DNA of 64,000 nucleotides from Brenneria goodwinii (GTDB lineage Bacteria > Pseudomonadota > Gammaproteobacteria > Enterobacterales > Enterobacteriaceae). Position numbers and translations under genes: made by a program. Positions 25,088 through 34,000 of this stretch are shown one piece after another; within the stretch, counting starts at the first letter, position 1; each line of letters opens with the position of its first letter. The stretch spans positions 2,480,001-2,544,000 of the forward strand of contig NZ_CP014137.1 in assembly GCF_002291445.1 (NCBI RefSeq), read 5' to 3'. The notes beneath the pieces were generated by a model that saw only the letters and a list, made by a program, of their open reading frames with translations, was not told the DNA's origin and did no database searches.

Positions 25088-25284
25088 GTCCCTTATCATT
25101 GATTAATGGGCATATTAAGTAAGGGGGAAAATGTGACATCTGTCATATATAACGATTGGAGCCGACATTAACTTCCGGGGCGAATTCCGCGGATATTATT
25201 CCAGGCTTTAAAATAATATCCTGATAGGTTAAGGAACCGTTCAGCGCCTGGCCGGCTCGAACCGTTCCCTTATAGCGCCGGATG

Positions 25285-26724
25285 CTATTTTTCGCGCCGA
25301 CTCCGTATCCGGCTAAAGCTGATGGCGATGGCCAGAATCGTGGCCGCGGCCGCCAGCCAAAGGCTCAAGCGAACCGCCTGCGCCTCCTGCACGGCGAGCT
25401 GCGGCGGTTCGCCGCCGGATTGCACATACGCCGCCAGGATGACCCCGACAAAAGCCGCGCCCAGGCACTGGCCGAAAGTGCGCATTATCGCCAGCACGCC
25501 GGACGCGTAGCCGCTGTTTTCACGGGAAGCGTTCGATAACATTTCGCGATTATTGGGGCTTTGAAAACAGCCGAATCCTATGCCGCATAGCAAACTGCGA
25601 ACGCCAATATCCCACACCTGCGCGTGATCGGGCAGCAGCGCCAACAGCGCCAGCCCGACAGCAAACAGACACAGTCCCACCGTGGAAATTATCGCCGACG
25701 GATAACGGTCGGCGAGCCGTCCGGCATAGGGGGCGGCCAGGATAATGCCTATCGGCCAGGGCGTAAAAAGCAGCGCCGACATAAACGCGCTGTAACCATA
25801 AACGCTCTGGAACAAGAACGGCAACGCAACGAATGTAATCCCCTGGCTGACAAACGATGCCATGGAAGTTAACGCCGCAAGCGAAAACCGCATGGAAGCG
25901 AACATGCCGAGAGGAAGAAGCGGCTTCGGCGCATGGCGCTGGCGCCAGATAAACGCCAGGCCCGTGATGACGGCGGTTAATCCGAAAGCAACGGCGGTCG
26001 TCAGCGTATCAAATGAAAGCGCGCCATCATCCGGTTGAGAAAAGGTTCTCGCCGTCATGATCAGCGAACCCAGCATGACGGCGGACAAAACGGCGCCCGC
26101 GATATCGAACGGCTCACGCGCCGGGGACGATTTGCCGGGGATGACACGAAGGGTGAGCGTCAACGCGATAATGCCCAGCGGAATATTGATGGCGAATAAC
26201 CATTGCCAGCTCATGGCCGACAACAGCGTACCGCCAAGAATGGGGGCAATGGCGGTGCTCGCCGCAACCAGCAACGCATTCAGACCCAGTATTCTCCCCA
26301 GCAGGCGGTTGGGAAAAATCGACCGGAGAATCGCCGGACCAATACTCAATGTCGCCGCCCCGCCGATACCCTGCAGCAACCGCATGGCGATAAGCATCTC
26401 AAGCGACGATGACATTGCGCAGCCCAGAGACGCCAGCGTGAATACGCCAAGGCCGATGGCGAACAGCGCCCGAAACCCAAACCGGGTGGCCAGCGCCGCA
26501 AAGATCGCCAGCGTCATGGCAACCGATAAAAGATAGCCGTTGGCAACCCAGATCGCGTCGCTGGAGGAGACATCCAGCGCCCGCGCGATCTGGGGCAAGG
26601 CGATATTGACCATAGAGCCGTCAAATACGGCCATCGTCGTTGTCGTCATCACGGCCGCCATCGCTAAACGGCGTTCGCGGCCGGGCAGTCCCTCATCGCC
26701 CGGCCGGTCGGAAAATAATTCCAT
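25285..26724 (-). CDS. MFS drug:proton antiporter, DHA2 (EmrB/QacA/SmvA-like) family
   Basis: The 479-residue protein has 13-14 predicted helices. It carries the DHA2 opening TMAVFDGSMVNIALPQIARAL, WVANGYLLSVAMTLAIFAAL, the RLLQGIGGAATLSIGPAILR segment and motif C PILGGTLL. Family members expel lipophilic cations, dyes, bile salts or phenolics. It is transcribed in the same direction as the transhydroxylase operon, upstream of that operon's enhancer sites and with its own spacer. Export of toxic phenolics would suit its place but is not shown. Confidence 0.85.
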   Translation of the reverse strand: MELFSDRPGDEGLPGRERRLAMAAVMTTTTMAVFDGSMVNIALPQIARALDVSSSDAIWVANGYLLSVAMTLAIFAALATRFGFRALFAIGLGVFTLASLGCAMSSSLEMLIAMRLLQGIGGAATLSIGPAILRSIFPNRLLGRILGLNALLVAASTAIAPILGGTLLSAMSWQWLFAINIPLGIIALTLTLRVIPGKSSPAREPFDIAGAVLSAVMLGSLIMTARTFSQPDDGALSFDTLTTAVAFGLTAVITGLAFIWRQRHAPKPLLPLGMFASMRFSLAALTSMASFVSQGITFVALPFLFQSVYGYSAFMSALLFTPWPIGIILAAPYAGRLADRYPSAIISTVGLCLFAVGLALLALLPDHAQVWDIGVRSLLCGIGFGCFQSPNNREMLSNASRENSGYASGVLAIMRTFGQCLGAAFVGVILAAYVQSGGEPPQLAVQEAQAVRLSLWLAAAATILAIAISFSRIRSRREK

Positions 26725-26997
26725 ATAAGAATAACCTCAGCCACTCAACACTACCGGCGTGCGGTCGTGGTAGATAAAAATCAGATTGTTATACGTAGCG
26801 ACGGGCATGACCGCCCCGGCAATTCAGAAAATATAACCATGCCGGATATAAGGCGGAAGGCGCAGCATTTGCACTTATGGTGCTGAGCGTCTGCCGCCGG
26901 CTGGTGCCGGACTGTTAGCTAACGCCAGGCTTCTCCGGATGGCGCATGCCTCAGATGTCGCGCCCCGTCGCCGTCGGGGTGCCGGCTCGGTCCGTCA

Positions 26998-27834
26998 TCA
27001 ATATCGCAATTTGTTTATCAGGCCCAGGTATTCGTCGTCATGACATAATATATGGCGGTACTTCTGTTCCAGGAATGTCAGGATAACGTCCCGATAGAAG
27101 AAGTCGCGGAATACATCCACCAGCTGTTCGGATTTTGTGACGATGGACTGCCAATCGCTTCCCTTGGTTACGGCAAAAACGACTTCTGAACCATCGACAA
27201 CGATATTTTGGAATTTCTTTAGCTCCGTCTGACTCTCCCGCGGCACAAAATAGCTCAGATGTTGCAGATTGGATTCGAGCTTCCCGACGACATGCGCCTC
27301 CACCCGTACCCCTTGCCGCTCTTTTTCCTCCAGGAGCGGCAGATAAGCGAGAAAAACATCGCTCCACGCGGAGATATTGATCGTCTTCTGCGCACTGTCA
27401 ATTAGCGCCAGGCTATACGCGTAAATAGATTCTTCCGTCGCCAGATTCCACACTTTGTCGTCCGGTTTGATTTTTTTCTGTTTGATGAGCTTCAACTGCT
27501 CAATCTCAGATTGAAATTTCAACGTTAATTTTTGTATTAACTGGTCGACCGGCAGCGCTTTATATACTTTTTTCTTTTCGATCACCGAATCAAATAAGAT
27601 TCCCTTATCCAACAATCTGGAAATGACTTCATAGACTTTAGCCTTTGGAACGCCGGACAGCTTGGCGACGGCGGACGCTTCAACCGGCCTTTCCGCGCTC
27701 AGTATCGCTTCGTACACCTGGCCTTCATATTGTGAGAATCCAAATTTTTCAAGCAAATGGGTCACCTTAGTCGTCGGGGTATTATACGAAATAATGATAT
27801 CAGGATTCAGAGATTGACGGAATATTATCTTCAT
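26998..27834 (-). CDS. TrmB-family transcriptional regulator
   Basis: About 278 residues from the ATG at 27834. The N-terminal winged helix has the TrmB signature LLEKFGFSQYEGQVYEAIL and ASAVAKLSGVPKAKVYEVIS, followed by a short coiled coil. A C-terminal PLD-like effector domain follows (ESIYAYSLALIDSAQKTINI ... EAHVVGKLESN). TrmB regulators are common in archaea and scattered in bacteria, usually binding sugars. The frame is open to a TTG at 27912, but that would add a hydrophobic, non-family N-terminus. A 22-bp palindrome abuts the ATG. The gene is divergent from the NCS1 permease and amidohydrolase and probably controls them. Confidence 0.8.
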   Translation of the reverse strand: MKIIFRQSLNPDIIISYNTPTTKVTHLLEKFGFSQYEGQVYEAILSAERPVEASAVAKLSGVPKAKVYEVISRLLDKGILFDSVIEKKKVYKALPVDQLIQKLTLKFQSEIEQLKLIKQKKIKPDDKVWNLATEESIYAYSLALIDSAQKTINISAWSDVFLAYLPLLEEKERQGVRVEAHVVGKLESNLQHLSYFVPRESQTELKKFQNIVVDGSEVVFAVTKGSDWQSIVTKSEQLVDVFRDFFYRDVILTFLEQKYRHILCHDDEYLGLINKLRY

Positions 27835-27856
27835 GGTTACTATCGCGGTAGTAACC
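27835..27856. promoter_or_regulatory. Palindrome at the TrmB gene start (probable operator)
   Basis: The site is GGTTACTA, then a 6-bp centre TCGCGG, then TAGTAACC: perfect 8-bp arms abutting the ATG at 27834. This suggests an autoregulatory operator that would block translation initiation or transcription. If so, the true start might lie elsewhere. The space to the permease start at 27978 has no second copy. Confidence 0.5.
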
Positions 27857-27977
27857 ACAAAAACATAATAATATAAAATTAGGACTTTCCTCGATGGAAA
27901 TGGATTATCCAATAAAAATTAATCTAAAAAGGGTCTGAGAATAAAGAAAATAAACTCATTAACCGGGGAACAAAAAT

Positions 27978-29357
27978 ATGGCTATCGAGCAACACAGTAT
28001 TAATTATATTCCCGAAACAGAACGTTACGGGAAGCCGAGGGACTTATTCACCGTCTGGTTCGGAGCGAACCTGAATTTAACCACCATCGTAACCGGCGCG
28101 GTATTGGTTATGATGGGGTTGAATCTTTTCTGGAGCATTGCGTCTATTACCCTGGGCACCTTGCTCGGTACAATTTTTGTCGCTTCGCACTCTGTCCAGG
28201 GGCCGCGGCTGGGCATTCCCCAGATGATTCAGAGCCGTGCTCAATTTGGCGTGCTTGGCGCGATTATCCCCATGGTGTTTGTGATGTTCGTTTATCTGGG
28301 CTTCGGCGTGGCGAACACATTGCTGGTAAGCCAGACATTAACCGGCGTTACCGCGCTCTCTCCAACCTGGGTCATTATCCTGTTCACCTTAATCTCCATC
28401 CTTATCGCCATCTATGGATACAAACTGATTCATATCACCCAGAGATGGCTATCCATCAGCGCGTTCATCGTACTCGGCATCGCGACCATCATCGCCTTTC
28501 GGCTGCCGTTACCGGCAGGAGCCTGGCGCGCAAGCGCTTTCGATCTGACGCTGTTCGTTTCGGGCGTTGGGATTATCGCCACCTATGTGCTGGCGATGGC
28601 GCCCTACGTCGCCGACTATTCCCGCTATTTGCCGTCGAACGCCTCGTCCCCGCAGGTTTTTTGGTTTACCTACGGCGGCCTTACCCTCTCCGGAATCTGG
28701 ATGATGACGATTGGCGCGGTTCTTGCCGCCGTACTGCCGGATTTTGTGGAAAACTCGGGCGGCGGATTGGCCGGATTGTTCCACGGCTACCGTTGGATCC
28801 TATATATTTTAATTATTTACGGCCTGCTCGCCATCAATGTATTTAACTTCTACGGCGCCTTCATGTCGATCGTGACGTCTATTCAGCCGTTCAGCAATCT
28901 GAAAGTCACGCCGCTAGTGAGAAGCATAATCTTAAGCGCCATTCTGGTCATTAATATCGTGTTGAGTCTATTGGGCGGCCAAGGGGATTTCATGACGTTC
29001 TTTATTAATTTTATTTATTTCATGAGCTATTTCCTTATTCCCTGGACCGCGATCAATCTGGTTGACTTCTTCTTACTGCGCAAGGGCGAATATCATATTA
29101 AAGATATTTTTGATATTGCCGGGCGTTACGGCAAATACAATAGAATAACGATTTTTGCTTTCCTGATATCCATCACCGCCGAAATTCCTTTTATAAATTC
29201 AACTTTCTACGTCGGTTCAATCGCCAAAATGCTCGATGGTGCGGACCTGGCCTGGTTGGTCGGATTAGTCACCGCGGTCGTGCTCTATTATTTCCCGATG
29301 AAGGCGAAACAGGCGGAGAGCATCAACGAAGAAGCATTACAACAAATTGAGAAATAA
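27978..29357 (+). CDS. NCS1 nucleobase/allantoin-type permease (CodB-like)
   Basis: This 459-residue, 12-helix permease is of the NCS1 family, with PRDLFTVWFGANLNLTTIVT, GPRLGIPQMIQSRAQFGVLG (the substrate-site segment) and YVADYSRYLP. Such proteins import cytosine, purines, allantoin, hydantoins or thiamine precursors. A ggggaac ribosome site precedes the ATG. It forms an operon with the amidohydrolase 14 bp downstream, so the imported compound is probably a cyclic amide or amino-azine that the amidohydrolase opens or deaminates. Confidence 0.9.
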   Translation: MAIEQHSINYIPETERYGKPRDLFTVWFGANLNLTTIVTGAVLVMMGLNLFWSIASITLGTLLGTIFVASHSVQGPRLGIPQMIQSRAQFGVLGAIIPMVFVMFVYLGFGVANTLLVSQTLTGVTALSPTWVIILFTLISILIAIYGYKLIHITQRWLSISAFIVLGIATIIAFRLPLPAGAWRASAFDLTLFVSGVGIIATYVLAMAPYVADYSRYLPSNASSPQVFWFTYGGLTLSGIWMMTIGAVLAAVLPDFVENSGGGLAGLFHGYRWILYILIIYGLLAINVFNFYGAFMSIVTSIQPFSNLKVTPLVRSIILSAILVINIVLSLLGGQGDFMTFFINFIYFMSYFLIPWTAINLVDFFLLRKGEYHIKDIFDIAGRYGKYNRITIFAFLISITAEIPFINSTFYVGSIAKMLDGADLAWLVGLVTAVVLYYFPMKAKQAESINEEALQQIEK

Positions 29358-29371
29358 CGGGAACGCAACTG

Positions 29372-30706
29372 ATGAAATATACTGTTATTACGAACGTCGT
29401 TATCTTTACGGTCGATAGCCGGGATCGCGTTATTAGAAATGGGACGGTCATCGTCAAAAATGGGCTCATCGCCGCCGTGGGCAAAAAAGAAGAGATCCAG
29501 ATACCCACGGATGCAGACGAAATAATCGATGGCCGAGGCCAGATGGCCTTGCTTCCCGGCCTGGTGGATTCACATAATCATTCCAGCCTGATGCGCGGCG
29601 TCGCAGAGGATCTCCGGCTGGTTGACTGGCTGCCGATTTACGATCTGGAGCATCGGGCATGCAACGAAGAGGATGCTTATCACGCCGCGAGACTGACCTA
29701 TCTTGAATGTCTGAAGAACGGCACCACCACCATTATGGATATGTACCGCTTCATGCACCGAAGCGCCGAAGCGGCGCGAGAACTGGGCATTCGCGTGCAT
29801 CTGGCGCCCTACGCCGCGGATATTCAACCCTACGACTTTTTTGAGAGCACCAAGGCGAATGAGCAGTTGATTAAAACCCACCACATGAGCCAGAACGGTA
29901 AGATCCGGGTATGGATGGGGCTGGAGAATCTGTATTACTGTAGCGAAGCGATGTATAAAGCCGCCGTCCTGGCGCAAAGGGAGTTCGGCGTCGGCATCCA
30001 CACCCACGGCTGCGAACAGCAGGAAGAAGAACAATCGATCATCAAGACGTTCGGCAAATCGACGATCGACATGCTGGAACAAAGAGGGATCCTGGGCGAG
30101 AAGACGCTGCTTGCACACTGCGTATGGGTGAACGACGACGACATCAAGAAGATGGCGGCAACCGGCACGAATCTGGCCCACTGCGCAATATCGGCGGCCA
30201 AGCTGGGCTGCGGGATAGCGAGAATTCCCCGGATGCTGCAAGAAGGAATCAACGTCTCTATCGGTTCGGACGGGGTCATCGATAACAACAGCATGGATCT
30301 TTTCCAAGAGATGAAATTCGCCTCCCTGATTCAAAAGGCGACCCAGCGCGATGCGTCCATTATGGGCGCCGGCCAAATGCTGCGCATGGCGACCATCAAC
30401 GGCGCGAAATCATTGAATATGGAAAACGAGATCGGCTCTATCGAAGTCGGCAAAAGCGCCGATATGATTCTGGTTAATGTCTTTAAGCCGAACCTGCAAC
30501 CCGTGTTCTGGAACGAAGAAGACGTAACCAACCTATTATGGAATATTGTGTTCTCCGCCAAAGGGGAGAATGTCGATACGGTTATGGTTCAGGGCGAAAT
30601 TCTGGTACGCCACGGCCGCACCACCAAGGCCAGCGAAACGGAAATCATGCTCATGGCGCAACAACAGGGGGAAGACTGGATGAAGAGAAGGGAAAGATAC
30701 AAATAA
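29372..30706 (+). CDS. Amidohydrolase / deaminase, ATZ-TRZ (TrzN, MtaD, SsnA-like) group
   Basis: This 444-residue metal-dependent hydrolase has the metal pair in LPGLVDSHNHSSLMRG, an active-site loop GIHTHGCEQQEEEQ, a third metal His in TLLAHCVWVNDDD, and the catalytic Asp in VSIGSDGVIDNNSMD. The C-terminal beta domain ends EVGKSADMILVNVFKP. The group deaminates cytosine-like bases, guanine or methylthioadenosine, or dechlorinates triazines; the substrate is not fixed by sequence. It lies 14 bp behind the NCS1 permease. Confidence 0.85.
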   Translation: MKYTVITNVVIFTVDSRDRVIRNGTVIVKNGLIAAVGKKEEIQIPTDADEIIDGRGQMALLPGLVDSHNHSSLMRGVAEDLRLVDWLPIYDLEHRACNEEDAYHAARLTYLECLKNGTTTIMDMYRFMHRSAEAARELGIRVHLAPYAADIQPYDFFESTKANEQLIKTHHMSQNGKIRVWMGLENLYYCSEAMYKAAVLAQREFGVGIHTHGCEQQEEEQSIIKTFGKSTIDMLEQRGILGEKTLLAHCVWVNDDDIKKMAATGTNLAHCAISAAKLGCGIARIPRMLQEGINVSIGSDGVIDNNSMDLFQEMKFASLIQKATQRDASIMGAGQMLRMATINGAKSLNMENEIGSIEVGKSADMILVNVFKPNLQPVFWNEEDVTNLLWNIVFSAKGENVDTVMVQGEILVRHGRTTKASETEIMLMAQQQGEDWMKRRERYK

Positions 30707-30774
30707 TATCCCCGTCATACATCGAGTTGCTTAAGCGTTGTCGTGCCGCAAACGATGTTCATAGCAACCCCCGG

Positions 30775-30817
30775 CTCATCGCATCACCCGCCGGCCGCAC
30801 CTCGGTGATGCGATGAG
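30775..30817. terminator. Long inverted repeat downstream of the amidohydrolase gene
   Basis: CTCATCGCATCACC (30775-30788) and its exact complement GGTGATGCGATGAG (30804-30817) form a 14-bp stem with a 15-nt G+C-rich loop. There is no T-run after it, so it is a terminator-like or mRNA-protecting hairpin rather than a canonical intrinsic terminator. The remainder of 30707-31049 shows only the weak short frame described next. Confidence 0.45.
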
Positions 30818-30925
30818 TCACGGCCGGTATCTGATCAATGGCGCTAGCGTGTACGAGCTGGGATAGATTGACGCCATTTCACCCCGGCTCAAGAAAACGA
30901 CCGTTATGTAGAATGGAGAATCAAC

Positions 30926-31093
30926 ATGAAGTTTAATTCCGCTAGTGCTGACCCGAATCTGATCCCATCATACTCAGGAATAACCGGCTTCAGTCTGACT
31001 GTATATTTGGCAATCGGCAGTTTTCTTCGCAAATGTGGGTTAGGGTCAATCACGGTCGCTCTGCTGCTTTCAACCAATCGACTACTGCCTTGA
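30926..31093 (+). other. Short frame with a good ribosome site, probably a truncated gene start
   Basis: A ggagaatcaac ribosome site precedes an ATG, and the frame MKFNSASADPNLIPSYSGI... ends after 55 residues, overlapping the 3' end of the STAND gene. It looks like the authentic start of a gene whose body was replaced when the downstream island arrived. The peptide is not recognised. Confidence 0.2.
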
Positions 31094-34000
31094 CTCCCAA
31101 GGAAAGTAGCACGTCTTGTACCGCTACAACGCGTTGTAGCATCGCGCCACAGTCAGACTCTTCGCGTTCTTCTGCCTCAGCAAAAAGACGGGTCATAAGC
31201 TGAGTGAGATTATCTTTATGGTCATATAAATATGGTCTTGTATGACTTACATAGGTTAGATAGATTTCGGTTGCGGCCAGGGCATGCTCTGGATCCTGTT
31301 GCGAAATAGCATTGAGCCATTCATGAAACCCGAAGAACCGATGGTGTTTATTCTCATTGGCACTATCTTTTTCGAATATTGAAAAACAGCGAGCAATAAG
31401 TTCCATCGGTACAAAAATTACACCATCATTATCGTCAAAAATATGATTCATCTGCCTTGCTATTTCAAGAGAATGCATGCCACCTACATTTAAACCCGCA
31501 TTAATACCCGTCAGGCATTGATCCCGGTGCTGTCGGATATTTTCAGCATTTGTCCAGACAGTAGTCGCGCCATGCCAAGCTTCTGTGGAATCCAGTGTGC
31601 TCAAGTTCCTTATAAATTCATCAAAGTCAATATGTCCGGTCATGACAGCCAAAGCCGAAATGCGCCCCCATGTTTCCAGGTCGTTATCGCGTCCCTCACT
31701 ACGAAGGCGCTCTAGCAAAGGCCTCACTGTTTCAAAATGACGGTGATAGGCATAATAAAGGCACCGCTCGGCGATTTGCCAAAGTCTATTTGCATCGCGC
31801 ATGGCGAGATGGAACAACTCCCAGCCTAAATAGAAAGATTTGTTTTGCAAATATGGTAAACGGCGCAAAATCATGGCACGAATCGCAGGGTGCTCGTCAC
31901 TAGCAAATCGACGTAACGTAGGCTCTAACAACTCAGGAAATTCATTACCTTGCTCTCGAAAATTATCAGTCAGGATCATCAAGGCATCGGCAACGTCCCC
32001 CTTCGCCATATTGATACCTAAAGTAACCAAATCGACGGAATCTCCCGCGATTGGATCAGTTTCATAAAGCCCAGCAAAGTCTATGGACAAAAATATCAAC
32101 CGTCCTGCCTCTTGTGCGTTCTGTATGACATTGGCGCAGGACTTAAGAGCTTTGGCCGTAGAGCGTCGGCGTCGCCATTCCATTGGATGTCTTTCAAGTT
32201 CATCAAGAATCTGGCATGCCAAGAGGGGGGCATGAGGCTCTTCGATCGGCTGCCACGTTACGTTGGGTCGCAAGTTGCCATAGCGGTGAGCAAGATATGT
32301 CGCTACCCCATCCATGATATCACCACGAAAAATATCGGGAATATCCGGCCAGTGTATAGACAAAAAGCCCAAAAATCGGGAGGGATGACGAGAGGCGGCC
32401 TCTTGTAATTGCCAGCCCACTTCACGTTCACCGCCAACCAGAAAATCATCCCAATTTCCACCAGAGTGGCCCTCATAATGCCCCAATAATTTCAACACTC
32501 CGCTATCACTGGTGCTGAGAAATACCTCAAACGAGAATGGTGCTCCAACAATGCCACATCGCGTATGGATATTCGGTTGACGGATCAATATCCCTGCTTT
32601 TTTCTCATAGGCATCCACTACCGCTTGCACTTCGGGTGAACGCAAATAGCAAGGAATCGGTACGATCAATTCAGCTTGCGCCCTCAATATCCACAGGCTG
32701 GATTCGTCGGCAACTTCTTCATTCCATGTAGTCAAAATACTCGCCATCACAGCATCTTGTGCTGGAGCTGGGAGTAGCTTGAATGCCGACTGTATCAATT
32801 CACCTAATTCGTAGGAAAATTTAAACTCCAGTATCTTTGGTTCGCTCAACATGCGTTCTATCAGGTCAATATTGGCAGCAGGCGATACGGTGCAAGCAAG
32901 TATGGCAAAGTAGAGCAACGAACCTTCGTGGTTGAAGCAAAGATGTTCGCGATTTTTTTGCCACCAGTCTGAGTGTGTTTTTGCGTGATGGATAATGGCA
33001 GTTTCAACTGCGTCAAACAGAACGTTCATACTCTCCGCAAGACTTATATCCCTCTGGCTATGCGTATTTTCGTATGAGGTTTCGCCCAGGAAACCATGCC
33101 GATAGCCTATACGGGTTTCACCAAAGCATGATGACTGGACATTGCTCCAATGTTCTATTGACTCTACAGCTAAATCCAGCAAAGTACTGGATTGCATCAT
33201 ACGTTGCTGGAGGAAATTTTCATTTCGTTCCCCAAACTCATGGGGCTGGCAACGCAGCTTGTTATCGAATCTGTACTGTAGTAAATCCTCTTCACTGATG
33301 CCATCTGTTATATAATGCCAGAGCAAAGCATCGTCCATCACTCCCTCTGCCACACAATCAGCGATGATCTGACCAAGAAAACTGTGCTCGGATCGCAGCA
33401 TAGTAAGAAGCTGTTCAAGTAATGGCACAACGAGAGCCATATTCCCTGGCTTAATTTCTGACAGGTGTATTACTAGTTGGTCTGCAATTCCATTGCCGTC
33501 AAACCAATCCAATGACAGCGCATCCATCCAGAATGACAGTACGCCTTTTGTATCTTCATTACTCCATTGTGCAATGCGATAAACGTGTCCCGCCAATCCC
33601 TCAGCATCCCGCACAGTTTTCAAACGAGGAATCAGATGATTAAGCCAGAAGTGATGCCATTCAATCGAGTTAGCTAGAGCATAAATCACCTGAAAAACAT
33701 CACGGTATTTTTCGCGTAACTCACGTATCAATGACCAGTCTTCATCCTGGGGTATCTGTTCGGCAAATGATTCTGCTACCAAGCGCCTGATATGGAAGGC
33801 CGTGTTGCCAGTCAATACCGCCCTGAGTTGTTTTCTGAAATCTCGGCGCTCACCTAGCGCCAACAGAACAACAAAGCTGCGGATGCTAGGACGTACAAAC
33901 GGAACGGGCGGCAAGCCGCGTATGAACTCATTCAACGTGACGCCATTACGCACAGATCCACTTATAACAAGTACATCCAGCAGGGTTTGATGTCCGAATG

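Noticed and set aside
30775..30817. The long inverted repeat could be a CRISPR-like or attachment-site repeat.
   Set aside because: It occurs once as a single hairpin right behind a gene; there is no repeat-spacer series and no matching direct repeat at the other island edge.
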